From contig NZ_CP063808.1 in assembly GCF_018128905.1 (NCBI RefSeq), positions 62,001 to 126,000 on the forward strand: a DNA stretch of 64,000 nt. The letters are read 5' to 3'. A program made the translations under genes and the position numbers. The notes below the pieces were generated by a model. It saw only the letters and a list, made by a program, of their open reading frames with translations. It was not told the DNA's origin and did not search any database. Positions 25,319-34,087 of this stretch are shown here, in pieces (the stretch's first letter is position 1; the number at the start of each line of letters is the position of its first letter). Source of the DNA: Streptomyces sp. A2-16. Its GTDB lineage: Bacteria > Actinomycetota > Actinomycetes > Streptomycetales > Streptomycetaceae.

Positions 25319-25816
25319 TCAGTCGTCCTCCCGTTCCTTCTCCGCGAGGTGGATCACGCACACCGCCACCGCGATGAGCAGCGCCGGATCCGCGTCGTCG
25401 CGGACGATGTCGACGCCGTAGGTCTCGCGGACGTGCAGCCACCGGCGCGAGACCACCGCGAGCAGTTCGCCGTCGTACTCGACGGCGAACTCCCGGTCGA
25501 GGATCTTGCCGCTGACGTCGAGTTCGGTGCTGCCGTCGGCGAGGGCCACCCGGTAGTGGTTGCGCAGCAGCGACAGGCGCTTGCGCCTGATCGTCGCCAG
25601 CGGCTCGCCGTCCCGCTCGATGACCATCGTGTCGCGCAGGGCGAACATCTTCTGGCGGATGTCGATCAGAACCCGCCCCTGGGTGTCCTTCAGCTCGAAG
25701 GTGTCCCGGATCCGCATGGCCTTGCCGTCGACGAGGAAGACCTTGTTGCCCCGGTCGTCCTCGATCCAGTAGTCGTCACCGATGCCGAGGAGCCGGTCGC
25801 GTACGAGGAATCTCAT
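25319..25816 (-). CDS. LURP-one-related / scramblase-fold protein
   Basis: A 165-residue protein of the LURP-one (DUF567) family, a Tubby-like beta barrel. It starts MRFLVRDRLLGIGDDYWIEDD and contains the repeated strand pattern GNKVFLVDGKAMRIRDTFELKD and REFAVEYDGELLAVVSRRW. Family members are related to phospholipid scramblases, but the bacterial role is unknown. Its ATG overlaps the stop of the GlxA-type regulator gene upstream (4 nt), so the two are cotranscribed and translationally coupled. Confidence 0.87.
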   Translation of the reverse strand: MRFLVRDRLLGIGDDYWIEDDRGNKVFLVDGKAMRIRDTFELKDTQGRVLIDIRQKMFALRDTMVIERDGEPLATIRRKRLSLLRNHYRVALADGSTELDVSGKILDREFAVEYDGELLAVVSRRWLHVRETYGVDIVRDDADPALLIAVAVCVIHLAEKEREDD

Positions 25817-26796
25817 GCCGTTACCGCTTCCCCGGCGCCGGTCCCGAAACGCCGCCGGTAGGCCGACGGGCTGAGTCCCGTCTCGCGCCGCACGCGCGCG
25901 CGGAGGTTCGCGGCCGTCCCCAGACCGCTCCTGGCGGCCACCACGTCCAGCCGCTCCTCCCCGCGCTCGATGAGCCGGCACGCGAGGGCCACCCGCTCCC
26001 CCGTCAGCCAGGCCAGCGGAGTCGTCCCGAGCTGGGCCTGGAAGCGGCGGTGCAGGGTCGCGGGGGAGACGGCCGCACGGGCCGCCAGGTCGGCGACGGT
26101 CAGCGGCTCCCCCAGCCGTTCCTGTGCCCAGGCGAGCAGCGGGCCCAGCGACTCGTCCCGTACGTCGGGCACGGGCCGCTCAACGAACTGTCGCTGCCCG
26201 CCGTCGCGGTGCGCGGCGAAGACGAGCCGCCGGGAGACGTGGTTGGCGGTCTCGGCGCCGTGGTCCCGTCGTACCAGGTGCAGCCCCAGGTCGAGCGCCG
26301 AGGCGCTGCCGGACGCGGTGAGGATGTCGCCGTCGTCGACGAAGAGGACGTCGGGTTCCAGGCGGACGCGCGGGAAGCGGGCCCGGAAGGAGTCGGCCCA
26401 CATCCAGTGGCAGGAGGCGCGCCGCCCGTCCAGCAGCCCGGCCTCCGCCAGGGTGAAGGCGCCCGAGCAGAAGCCGACGAGCCGGGCGCCACGCGCGTGT
26501 GCCCGTCGTACGGCGTCCAGCACGCGGGGCGAGCGCGGCGTGTCGGTGTCGGGCCGGTTCGGCACGATCAGGGTGTCCGCCTCGTCGGCCGCCTCCAGCC
26601 CCGCGACACCGGTGAGCGTGAAGAAGCCGTCCCGCATACGGGTGCTCGGCTCGGCGGCGCACAGGGTGAAGTCGTAGAGCTCCCGCCCCAGTTCCGGCCG
26701 TCGCAGTCCGAAGATCTCGATGGCGCAGCTCATCTCGAACGGATTCGAGTTCTCGTCCACCACCAGGACGACACGGTGAGAGGATTCTTGCGGCAT
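25813..26796 (-). CDS. GlxA-type AraC-family transcriptional regulator
   Basis: A 327-residue regulator. The N-terminal DJ-1/PfpI (class I glutamine amidotransferase-like) domain has the nucleophile-elbow FCSGAFTLAEAG around residue 110. The C-terminal double helix-turn-helix AraC domain has LTVADLAARAAVSPATLHRRFQ and LDVVAARSGLGTAANLRARV. It probably acts as an activator of nearby genes. It is divergent from a cupin gene by 52 bp and overlaps the LURP gene downstream. The start ATG has AGGA at normal distance. Confidence 0.9.
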   Translation of the reverse strand: MPQESSHRVVLVVDENSNPFEMSCAIEIFGLRRPELGRELYDFTLCAAEPSTRMRDGFFTLTGVAGLEAADEADTLIVPNRPDTDTPRSPRVLDAVRRAHARGARLVGFCSGAFTLAEAGLLDGRRASCHWMWADSFRARFPRVRLEPDVLFVDDGDILTASGSASALDLGLHLVRRDHGAETANHVSRRLVFAAHRDGGQRQFVERPVPDVRDESLGPLLAWAQERLGEPLTVADLAARAAVSPATLHRRFQAQLGTTPLAWLTGERVALACRLIERGEERLDVVAARSGLGTAANLRARVRRETGLSPSAYRRRFGTGAGEAVTA

Positions 26797-26848
26797 GTGC
26801 GATTCCTAGCACTCGTACGCCACCGGGGCCACCCCGCACGATGACGTC

Positions 26849-27244
26849 ATGACCGACGAACCCGTGTCCCTGCCCGCCGCCCTGGCCTCCTTCACCGAGC
26901 GGTGGAGCCCCCGTATCGTCACCGCCGTCAACGACTACGACGTCCGTGTCACCCACGTCGAGGGCGAGTATCTATGGCACGTCCATGACAAGACTGACGA
27001 GTTCTTCCTGGTCCTGGAGGGCGAACTGCACATCGCCCTGCGCGAGCCGGCCGGGGAGCGCACGGTCGTCCTGCCGAGGCTGTCGGTCTTCACGGTGCCG
27101 CGAGGCATCGAGCACAAGCCGTACGCCCCGGTCCCGACCGACATCCTGGTCCTCGACCCCACCGGCACCGCCACCGTCGGCGACCGGCACGACGAGATCC
27201 CGGCCCATGTGGAGGCGACGACGGGTCACGCGCTGCACCGGTGA
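26849..27244 (+). CDS. Small cupin-domain protein
   Basis: A 131-residue single-domain cupin. Motif 1 is around EYLWHVHDKTDEFFLVLEGEL (His, His, Glu ligands) and motif 2 around VPRGIEHKPYAP (His). It probably binds a divalent metal and acts as an isomerase, dioxygenase or sensor; the substrate is unknown. It is transcribed away from the GlxA-type regulator, a likely controller. Confidence 0.85.
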   Translation: MTDEPVSLPAALASFTERWSPRIVTAVNDYDVRVTHVEGEYLWHVHDKTDEFFLVLEGELHIALREPAGERTVVLPRLSVFTVPRGIEHKPYAPVPTDILVLDPTGTATVGDRHDEIPAHVEATTGHALHR

Positions 27245-27281
27245 CCCGTCCGGCTGCCACTCGCGAACGAGCGGCGAGCCG

Positions 27282-27440
27282 TCACCGCCTGCGCGGAACC
27301 AGCTTGAACACCGCGACCCCGGCCGCCACCAGGGTCGTGGCGGCCACGACCATCGCCATGCTGTTCAGCCACAGCCCGGTCGCCGCCAGCGTGGCGCCTC
27401 CGGCACCGGTGGTGCCGGCCCCGATCACTCTTCCGTACAT
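27282..27440 (-). CDS. 52-residue small membrane protein
   Basis: A short frame starting MYGRVIGAGTTGAGGATLAA and ending VFKLVPRRR. Two hydrophobic stretches (~10-25 and ~27-45) and a tribasic tail predict a small integral membrane protein. The ribosome-binding site AGGAGAAG lies 6 nt before the ATG. It is 31 nt downstream of the glycosyltransferase gene on the same strand, so it is probably its operon partner. It is too short for routine gene calling. I do not recognise a family. Confidence 0.7.
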   Translation of the reverse strand: MYGRVIGAGTTGAGGATLAATGLWLNSMAMVVAATTLVAAGVAVFKLVPRRR

Positions 27441-27471
27441 CGCGCTTCTCCTGTGTGGGTTCTCATGAGGG

Positions 27472-28668
27472 TTACGTGGCCACCCACTTCTCCTCGCTGC
27501 GGCGCAACAGCCCCCACAGCGAGGTGAAGTAGACGGCGTGCTGGAAAAGGTCGTAGAGCATCTCGGGGATCATCAGTGCCGCCACCAGCACGGCACGCGG
27601 CCCCGCCCGGCGTACGGAGACCGTCTTCTCGACCACGAAGACCAGCCCGATGGCGGTCCAGAAGGGCGAGAAGCCGGGCCAGCCGTACAGCGAGGTGTAG
27701 GTGACCATGTAGGTCAGGTAGACCAGGAAGGACAGCGCGCCGAACCCCATGAGCAGCTGCTGCATGAAGTAGCGGGCGGTGACACGTGTCCAGCCGTAGT
27801 CGCGCAGGTTCTCGAGGGCGCCGCGCTGCCAGCGCAGCCGCTGGTGCCACAGCTTGCCCAGGGTGGGCATGACCTCGGTGGTGACCGCGCAGCCGGCCGG
27901 GGACATGGCCCGGTAGCCGAGGGTCTTGACCGCCTTGGTCATCTCGTCGTCCTCGGTGAGCGAGGCGAGACTGTAGTAGGCGTGTCCGCCGCCGAGCAGT
28001 CCGTCGCGGCGGGCGGCGCGCACCTCGCGCAGGACGCGGGCGCGGAACATGGTGCCGGTGCCGGTGAGCACCTGGGCCTTGCCGCCGGTGCGCTCCAGTT
28101 CCCAGGCGTAGCGGTGGAACTCCATGCGCTGGAGCAGCCCGAGGAGTCCGCCGCCGTCCTCGCCGTAGAAGACCCCGCCGACGGCGCCGACCTTGCGGTT
28201 GAAGGTGCCGATGGCCGTCTCGCTGAACCAGGGGTTGAGCACAGTGTCGGCGTCCTGCACCAACAGCAGGTCGCGGTCCTCGAGATGGGGCAGCACCCAG
28301 GCGATGGCCTGGTTGAGCGCGCCCGCCTTCTTGTGCGAGTTGCCCTGGGTGGCGAAGACCTGGGCACCGTGCGCGGCGGCGATCTCGGCGGTGGCGTCGG
28401 TGCAGTTGTCGGTGACCACGACGATCAGGTCGGGGCGCCGGGTCTGCCGCCACAGGCCCTGGATCGCGTCGGCGATGCGGTCCTGCTCGTTGTGGGCCGG
28501 GATCAGTGCCACCAGGCGCGTGGGGCCGTCGAAGTCGTCGGGAGCGGCATGGGCGCGGCGAGCGGCGTGCCGGTGGGGGCGCGATGGTCCCGGAGCGGGC
28601 GCCGCGACCGTCGTCGTGGAGTGGAGCACGGGGAGCCCCCGGGTGTGCTGGTGGTTCACGCCCGGCAC
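27472..28668 (-). CDS. Membrane family-2 glycosyltransferase
   Basis: A 398-residue GT2 enzyme. After ~45 disordered residues, the GT-A domain has LVALIPAHNEQDRIADAI, the acidic DxD-type motif VQDADTVLNPWF, TEDDEMT, and the processive motif QRLRWQRG. The C-terminal third has three to four transmembrane segments (MGFGALSFLVYLTYMV, FWTAIGLVFVV, AVLVAALMIPEML). This is the layout of cellulose/hyaluronan/poly-GlcNAc synthase-like enzymes that polymerise and extrude a sugar. GTG 28668 has GGGGGG at a suitable distance. The product is unknown. Confidence 0.88.
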   Translation of the reverse strand: MPGVNHQHTRGLPVLHSTTTVAAPAPGPSRPHRHAARRAHAAPDDFDGPTRLVALIPAHNEQDRIADAIQGLWRQTRRPDLIVVVTDNCTDATAEIAAAHGAQVFATQGNSHKKAGALNQAIAWVLPHLEDRDLLLVQDADTVLNPWFSETAIGTFNRKVGAVGGVFYGEDGGGLLGLLQRMEFHRYAWELERTGGKAQVLTGTGTMFRARVLREVRAARRDGLLGGGHAYYSLASLTEDDEMTKAVKTLGYRAMSPAGCAVTTEVMPTLGKLWHQRLRWQRGALENLRDYGWTRVTARYFMQQLLMGFGALSFLVYLTYMVTYTSLYGWPGFSPFWTAIGLVFVVEKTVSVRRAGPRAVLVAALMIPEMLYDLFQHAVYFTSLWGLLRRSEEKWVAT

Positions 28669-28705
28669 TGCTGACCCCCCGGGCTCTCAAGGATCCCGAG
28701 TCTTC

Positions 28706-28733
28706 ATGATTTCCACACAACCAGACAAGTCAA
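28706..28733 (-). promoter_or_regulatory. Possible promoter of the glycosyltransferase gene
   Basis: On the minus strand TTGACT (28728-28733), 16-bp spacer, AATCAT (28706-28711), about 38 nt upstream of the GTG start. Reasonable match to the housekeeping sigma consensus. Confidence 0.45.
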
Positions 28734-28810
28734 CCCGGATCACGGATTGCTCACGGTTGTCCATGAATCCGACTTACCTGCCTTAGGCGGCGTCTTGCGC
28801 GCCGTGCGTC

Positions 28811-29053
28811 CTACACGCCGTATCCGTCGGAGTATCCGTCCCGGCGCCGCTCCTCGACGACCGTCGACGTGGTGGGCGGTACCACCACGCGCCGCCGCCG
28901 GGCGATGCTGCTGAACGTTGTCACGCCGATCAGTCCCACGATCATCAGGATCACACCGACCAGGTCGAGGTTGACCCCCTGCATGTGCCAGTCGGTGGCG
29001 AACGTGAGGATTGCTCCTGCGGCGATGAGGATGATGCACCCGCCGAGGCCCAT
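28811..29053 (-). CDS. DUF6458-type small membrane protein
   Basis: An 80-residue protein. Two transmembrane helices (CIILIAAGAILTFAT at ~5-20 and LDLVGVILMIVGLIGVTTF at ~30-48) are followed by a basic cytoplasmic tail RRRRVVVPP. This matches the small actinobacterial DUF6458 membrane proteins, whose role is unknown. ATG 29053 has GGAGG 8 nt upstream; the longer open frame is a shadow of the aminopeptidase gene. Confidence 0.85.
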   Translation of the reverse strand: MGLGGCIILIAAGAILTFATDWHMQGVNLDLVGVILMIVGLIGVTTFSSIARRRRVVVPPTTSTVVEERRRDGYSDGYGV

Positions 29054-29121
29054 GAGTGTCGCCTCCCTGTCCGGTCCGGTCGTTCCGGTCCGGAATCCCG
29101 GGTACCCCCACTTCTCGCGAA

Positions 29122-30414
29122 CTACCCCTCCAGGAACGCCACCAGAGCGTTCGCCAGCAGATGCGGGTCGTCGGCGCCGCACAACTCCCGCACGCTGTGC
29201 ATCGACAGGATGGCCACGCCGATGTCGACGGTCTTGATGCCGTGCCGGGCCGCGGTGATCGGGCCGATCGTCGTGCCGCAGGGCATGGAGTTGTTGGACA
29301 CGAAGGACTGGAAGGGCACCCCGGCCCTCTCGCAGGCGGCGGCCCACACGGCCCGCCCCGAACCGTCCGTGGCGTACCGGTTGTTGACGTTGACCTTGAG
29401 GATCGGGCCCCCGTTGACGCGCGGGTGGTGCGTCGGGTCGTGCCGCTCCGCGTAGTTGGGGTGCACGGCGTGCCCGGTGTCGGAGGACAGGCAGACCGTC
29501 CCCGCGAAGGCCCGCGCCCGGTCCTCGTACGACCCGCCGCGCGCGAACACCGAGCGCTCGAGGACCCCGCCGAGCAGCGGCCCGTCCGCTCCGGTGTCCG
29601 ACTGAGAGCCGTTCTCCTCGTGGTCGAAGGCGGCGAGGACGGGGATGTACGGCAGTTCACCGGAGGACACCGCGGCCAGGGCGGCCACCCCGGCGTGCAC
29701 GGACAGCAGATTGTCCATCCGGGGCCCGGCCAGCAGCTCCTTGTCCCGGCCCAGGTAGGCGGGCGCCTCCACGGAGTGCGTCATCAGGTCCCAGCCGGTC
29801 ACCTCGCCCGCGCCGAGCCCCAGTTCCTCCTCCAGGAAGGCGATCAGGTCGCCGTCGCGCACGTCGTCACCGAGGCCCCAGATGGGCTGGAGGTGGCGCT
29901 GCTTGTCGAGCTTGAGACCCTCCGACGACACCGCCCGGTCCAGGTGGATGGCGAGCTGCGGCACTCTGAGCAGCGGCCGGTCCACGTTCACCAGCCGCGT
30001 CGATCCGTCCCGCAGGGACAACCGGCCGGCCAGCCCCAGATCGCGGTCCAGCCAGGAGTTCATCAGCGGACCGCCGTAGATCTCCACGGCGACCTGGCGC
30101 CACCCGTGCGCCCCGCTGTCCGGCAGCGGCTTGACCCTGAGGTTCGGGGAGTCGGTGTGGGCGCCGACGATGCGGTACGGCGTGTGGGGCGCCGCGCCCT
30201 CGGGGACGTACCAGGCGATGATCGCGCCGCCGCGCAGGACGTACTTGCCGCCGCTCGTCCCGTCCCAGGCGTCCGTCTCCGCGACCTGGCGGAAGCCTGC
30301 CTTCTCCAGCCGCTCGGCGGCGTTCGCCACCGCGTGGTACGGCGTGGGGCTCGCCGCCAGGAAGGTCATGAGGTCGTCGGTGTGGCCGCGGTCGAGGCGG
30401 TGGGGTGCGCTCAT
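29122..30414 (-). CDS. M18-family aspartyl aminopeptidase
   Basis: A 430-residue zinc aminopeptidase of full length for M18. Metal and catalytic motifs are GAHTDSPNLRVKP, FDHEENGSQSDTGADGP, LSSDTGHAVHPNY and NNSMPCGTTIGP. It removes N-terminal acidic residues from peptides in the cytoplasm. ATG 30414 is chosen at the family start (SAPHRLDRGHTDDLM). AAGGTGA upstream can be read either as a ribosome-binding site or, as TAAGGT 7 nt before the ATG, as a -10 box. Confidence 0.92.
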   Translation of the reverse strand: MSAPHRLDRGHTDDLMTFLAASPTPYHAVANAAERLEKAGFRQVAETDAWDGTSGGKYVLRGGAIIAWYVPEGAAPHTPYRIVGAHTDSPNLRVKPLPDSGAHGWRQVAVEIYGGPLMNSWLDRDLGLAGRLSLRDGSTRLVNVDRPLLRVPQLAIHLDRAVSSEGLKLDKQRHLQPIWGLGDDVRDGDLIAFLEEELGLGAGEVTGWDLMTHSVEAPAYLGRDKELLAGPRMDNLLSVHAGVAALAAVSSGELPYIPVLAAFDHEENGSQSDTGADGPLLGGVLERSVFARGGSYEDRARAFAGTVCLSSDTGHAVHPNYAERHDPTHHPRVNGGPILKVNVNNRYATDGSGRAVWAAACERAGVPFQSFVSNNSMPCGTTIGPITAARHGIKTVDIGVAILSMHSVRELCGADDPHLLANALVAFLEG

Positions 30415-30435
30415 GGGGTTCACCTTAACGACGTA

Positions 30436-30471
30436 CGAGAGCCCGCTCCCGGCGATGGGAGCGGGCTCTCG
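30436..30471 (-). terminator. Hairpin terminator after the acyl-CoA dehydrogenase gene
   Basis: Perfect 15-bp arms (30436-30450 and 30457-30471) with a 6-nt loop, 32 nt beyond the acyl-CoA dehydrogenase stop. Confidence 0.9.
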
Positions 30472-30502
30472 CGCGGACGGTGTGCAGCTGTACAGGTGTG
30501 TC

Positions 30503-32329
30503 CTAGAACGCGGCCTCGTCCAGCTCCATGAGGTCCAGCTCGACACCCTCGGCGACCTTGCGGGCCAGCGTCACGCCGGGCAGGACGTTGGCCGCGAAGA
30601 ACTTCGCCGCCGCGATCTTGCCGGTGTAGAACGCCTTGTCCTTCGCGGAGGCCGTCTCCAGCTTCTCGGCGGCGATCGCGGCGCCCTTGAGGAGCAGGTA
30701 GCCGACGACGACGTCACCGGAGGCCATCAGCAGGCGGGTGGTGTTGAGGCCCACCTTGTAGATGTTCTTGACGTCCTGCTCGGTGGCCGCGAGGTCGGTC
30801 AGCATCAGACCGACGATGGCCTCCAGCTCGACGGCCGCCTTGGCCAGGTGCTCGCGGGCGCCGGCCAGCTCCTCGCCGCCGGTGCCGAGGGCGAGGAACT
30901 TCTTGATGTCCTCGGCGAGCGAGTTCAGCGCGGAGCCCTGGTTGCGGACGATCTTCCGGAAGAAGAAGTCCTGGCCCTGGATCGCGGTGGTGCCCTCGTA
31001 CAGGGTGTCGATCTTGGCGTCGCGGATGTACTGCTCGATCGGGTACTCCTGCAGGAAGCCGGAGCCGCCGAAGGTCTGGAGCGACTGGGCGAGCTGCTCG
31101 TAGCCCTTCTCCGAGCCGTAGCCCTTCACGATCGGCAGGAGCAGGTCGTTCAGCGCCTCCAGCGCCTTGATGTCCTCGCCCGCCGCCTCCTTGACCTGGA
31201 TCTCGTCCTGGATGGAGGCCGTGTACAGCACCAGGGCGCGCATGCCCTCCGCGTACGCCTTCTGCGTGATCAGCGAGCGGCGCACGTCGGGGTGGTGCGT
31301 GATGGTGACCTTGGGCGCGGTCTTGTCCATGAAGTTCGCGAGGTCGGGGCCCTGTACGCGCTCCTTGGCGTACTCCAGCGCGTTCAGGTAGCCCGTCGAC
31401 AGTGTGGAGATCGCCTTCGTGCCGACCATCATGCGGGCGAACTCGATGATGCGGAACATCTGGCGGATGCCGTCGTGCTTGTCGCCGATCAGCCAGCCCT
31501 TGGCGGGGTGGCGGTCGCCGAAGGTCATCTCGCAGGTGTTGGAGGCCTTCAGGCCCATCTTGTGCTCGACGTTGGTGGCGTACACGCCGTTGCGCTCGCC
31601 CAGCTCGCCGGTCTCGAAGTCGAAGAGGTACTTGGGCACGAGGAAGAGGGACAGCCCCTTGGTGCCGGGACCGGCGCCTTCGGGACGCGCGAGCACGTAG
31701 TGGAGGATGTTCTCCTCCATGTCGTGCTCACCGGACGTGATGAAGCGCTTGACGCCCTCGATGTGCCAGGAGCCGTCCTCCTGCTGGACCGCCTTGGTCC
31801 GGCCGGCGCCGACGTCGGAGCCCGCGTCCGGCTCGGTGAGGACCATCGTGGAGCCCCACTGCTTCTCCACGGCGACCTTGGCGATGTGCTTCTGGACCTC
31901 GTTGCCCTCCTCGAAGAGGATGCCGGCGAACGCGGGGCCCGAGGAGTACATCCAGACGGCCGGGTTGGCGCCCAGGATCAGCTCGGCGAAGGCCCAGATC
32001 AGGGAGCGGGGCGAGGTGGTGCCGCCGATCTCCTCGGGCAGGCCCAGCCGCCAGTACTCGGAGTCCATGAAGGCCTTGTAGCTCTTCTTGAAGGACGCCG
32101 GGACCGGCGCGGTGTTCGTCTCGGGGTCGAAGACCGGCGGGTTGCGGTCGGCGTCCGCGAAGGACTCCGCCAGTTCGTTCTCCGAGAGGCGGGTCAGCTC
32201 CTCCAGGATGCTCTTCGCGGTGTCGACGTCCATCTCCGCGAAGGGCCCGGTGCCGTACAGCTTGTCGCGGCCGAGTACTTCGAAGAGGTTGAACTCGATG
32301 TCGCGCAGATTCGACTTGTAGTGCCCCAT
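30503..32329 (-). CDS. Large acyl-CoA dehydrogenase (FadE5-like)
   Basis: A 608-residue FAD enzyme of the longer acyl-CoA dehydrogenase type. It has an additional N-terminal segment ([20 protein letters not shown]) and a C-terminal extension (~490-608). The FAD/substrate motifs are [19 protein letters not shown] and the helical [16 protein letters not shown], containing the catalytic-base glutamate region. It introduces the trans-2 double bond into acyl-CoAs in beta-oxidation. ATG 32329 fits the family start; the upstream in-frame codons are not conserved-looking. Single gene with its own terminator. Confidence 0.93.
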   Translation of the reverse strand: MGHYKSNLRDIEFNLFEVLGRDKLYGTGPFAEMDVDTAKSILEELTRLSENELAESFADADRNPPVFDPETNTAPVPASFKKSYKAFMDSEYWRLGLPEEIGGTTSPRSLIWAFAELILGANPAVWMYSSGPAFAGILFEEGNEVQKHIAKVAVEKQWGSTMVLTEPDAGSDVGAGRTKAVQQEDGSWHIEGVKRFITSGEHDMEENILHYVLARPEGAGPGTKGLSLFLVPKYLFDFETGELGERNGVYATNVEHKMGLKASNTCEMTFGDRHPAKGWLIGDKHDGIRQMFRIIEFARMMVGTKAISTLSTGYLNALEYAKERVQGPDLANFMDKTAPKVTITHHPDVRRSLITQKAYAEGMRALVLYTASIQDEIQVKEAAGEDIKALEALNDLLLPIVKGYGSEKGYEQLAQSLQTFGGSGFLQEYPIEQYIRDAKIDTLYEGTTAIQGQDFFFRKIVRNQGSALNSLAEDIKKFLALGTGGEELAGAREHLAKAAVELEAIVGLMLTDLAATEQDVKNIYKVGLNTTRLLMASGDVVVGYLLLKGAAIAAEKLETASAKDKAFYTGKIAAAKFFAANVLPGVTLARKVAEGVELDLMELDEAAF

Positions 32330-32458
32330 GGCGACGGCTCCGTTAAGAGTTCGGCGAGGCACTTGGTTCCTCGCGCTAGTTCACGTACCAACAAGTAGCT
32401 ACGATGATGCTACCCGTCGGTAATAAGTCGCAACCCCGAACCGGCCATCTGTGACGGT

Positions 32459-33262
32459 TCACACCGCGACGGTCAGCGTGGCGGTGTACCCCTCCGTCAC
32501 GCTTCCCCGAACCGTCGCGAGCTGCTGGTCGTGCCCGTCGCGAAAGACGCTGTCCGACTCCAGGGAGAGCCGGTCGAGGTTGTCCACGCTGCGCTCGTAG
32601 CCCTCGGTCGCGTACACCGCGTCGCAGACGTCCTTCGGAAGCGCGAGCTGCGAGGTGCTGGTGATCGCGGTGGCGTTCGTCGCGTCCCGGAGACTGCCGT
32701 AGACCTCGAAGTGGACGTGCGGCCAGCGGCCCGTGTAGCAGCCGGGAAAGACACTGGTGAAGGTGACGCGCCCCTGCTCGTCGGTCTCCTGGACCCCGCG
32801 CAGGTAGTTCTCGTCGGTGACGCCCTCGGTGTACAGGGAGTAGCCGCCCTCACGGTCGCAGTGCCAGACGTAGACGGCGGCGCCCTTCCTCGGGGTTCCG
32901 CAGCCGGAGGCCGCGTCCACCACCGTGAGCGTGAGGGTCAGCGGCACGCCCTCGGCGGTGCCGCCCGCGGAGTCGCCGAAGCTCCTGGTGATGTCACCGC
33001 GGACGACCCCGCTCTCCTTCAGCACGTTCACGCCGTTCGAGCCGTCGCCGGGGTAGGGGCCCGCGGTCTCCTCGGGAACGGTCGTGCAGGTGGCCGCGGA
33101 GGAGGAGGTGTCCTCTGCGGTGCAGCCCGTCAGGGCGAGCAGGCCCGCCCCCGCCCCCGCTCCCGCCAGCAGCCGGATCATCCGTCGGCGGGCGAGTACG
33201 GGGAGGTCGTGGGAGAGCCCTCGGTCGTGCTCGTGGACCTCGTCGTCGGCATGTCTGCGCAT
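32459..33262 (-). CDS. Lipoprotein intradiol ring-cleavage dioxygenase-like protein
   Basis: A 267-residue exported protein. The basic RRR region plus hydrophobic segment ends in the lipobox LTGC (Cys ~47), so it is anchored to the outer face of the membrane. The catalytic domain has the Fe(III) ligands of intradiol dioxygenases: Tyr in VYVWHCDREGGYSLY, Tyr in FPGCYTGRWPHVHF and the HxH of that same motif. These enzymes open catechol rings; exported actinobacterial forms are linked to lignin-derived aromatics. Two further paralogues lie at 40189 and 41169. A TAGCGT box lies 6 nt before the ATG. Confidence 0.87.
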   Translation of the reverse strand: MRRHADDEVHEHDRGLSHDLPVLARRRMIRLLAGAGAGAGLLALTGCTAEDTSSSAATCTTVPEETAGPYPGDGSNGVNVLKESGVVRGDITRSFGDSAGGTAEGVPLTLTLTVVDAASGCGTPRKGAAVYVWHCDREGGYSLYTEGVTDENYLRGVQETDEQGRVTFTSVFPGCYTGRWPHVHFEVYGSLRDATNATAITSTSQLALPKDVCDAVYATEGYERSVDNLDRLSLESDSVFRDGHDQQLATVRGSVTEGYTATLTVAV

Positions 33263-33268
33263 GCACCG

Positions 33269-33274
33269 ACGCTA
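33269..33274 (-). promoter_or_regulatory. -10 box of a probable leaderless promoter
   Basis: On the minus strand TAGCGT lies 6 nt before the ATG of the lipoprotein dioxygenase gene; no ribosome-binding site is present. Confidence 0.45.
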
Positions 33275-33367
33275 CGAGCGGTGGTCGCCCGAAACCCAGG
33301 GCCGGCGGCTGTCGGGTCGCTGTCGGTTTCCAGGGCCGGTAGCCGCCCGCCGCCCCCGCCCCCTCGG

Positions 33368-33373
33368 TACGCT
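33368..33373 (+). promoter_or_regulatory. -10 box of a probable leaderless promoter
   Basis: TACGCT lies exactly 7 nt before the ATG of the SseB-like gene; no Shine-Dalgarno sequence is present. Confidence 0.5.
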
Positions 33374-33380
33374 TACGCCC

Positions 33381-33857
33381 ATGTACGGCTACGACCAGAA
33401 CGCTGGTGCCCAGCAGCAGTACGGCGTCCCGCCGCAGCAGCCCATGGCCGGCGGTGTGGGCGGGTACGGCCAGCAGCCGCCGCTGTACCCCGAGCCGTCC
33501 CCGCCCTCCCTCGCGGACGCGGTGCGCGCCTTCACCACCGGGCAGCTGGCGGCGGAGGACTTCCAGCAGGTCTTCGCCACGTCCAAGGTCTACTGCCCGC
33601 GCGGTGACAACCCCGGTTTCCTCGCCCTGCACAACACCCAGCAGCCGGTGATCCCCATGTTCACCACCCTCAAGGAGCTGCGGCGGTACGCGGGCAAGGA
33701 GTCCAAGTACTTCGTCATCACCGGCGCCGAGGTCCTCGACCTGCTGCCGACGGGCTACGGCTTCGTCCTCGACATGGAGGGCGAGCACCGGATCGTCTTC
33801 GACGCGAAGGCCGTGGAGCAGATGGTCGAGTTCGCGATGCGCAGGATGTACGGGTAG
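33381..33857 (+). CDS. SseB-family protein
   Basis: A 158-residue protein. The first ~45 residues are disordered, rich in Gln, Gly, Pro and Tyr. The rest is an SseB N-terminal-type domain: FTTGQLAAEDFQQVFATSKVYCPRG, then FTTLKELRRYAGKESKYFVITGAEVLDLLPTGYG (split across strands). The family was named after an enterobacterial protein with weak links to rhodanese and secretion; the role in Streptomyces is unknown. It ends with a terminator. Confidence 0.82.
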   Translation: MYGYDQNAGAQQQYGVPPQQPMAGGVGGYGQQPPLYPEPSPPSLADAVRAFTTGQLAAEDFQQVFATSKVYCPRGDNPGFLALHNTQQPVIPMFTTLKELRRYAGKESKYFVITGAEVLDLLPTGYGFVLDMEGEHRIVFDAKAVEQMVEFAMRRMYG

Positions 33858-33996
33858 GCGCGCCCCATCCGGAACCCCGGAGTTCCGAGCCGTGGTGACA
33901 GGCCGTCCTGGACGAGGTCCGGGGCGGCCTCGAACGTGCGCGTCGCCGAGGGCCGGTGGGTCCGTGGTGGCCGTCTTTCTCCGTTCCGACACGGTC

Positions 33997-34025
33997 AGCC
34001 CGGAGGGAATGCCCTCCGGGCTTTC
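33997..34025 (+). terminator. Hairpin terminator after the SseB gene
   Basis: 11-bp perfect arms AGCCCGGAGGG/CCCTCCGGGCT with a 4-nt loop (33997-34022), followed by a short T run. Confidence 0.85.
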
Positions 34026-34087
34026 GCCGTTAGAGGTGGCAGAAAGTTCAATGCTCAACTAAACTCGAAGCACAAGGAGGTACCGAC

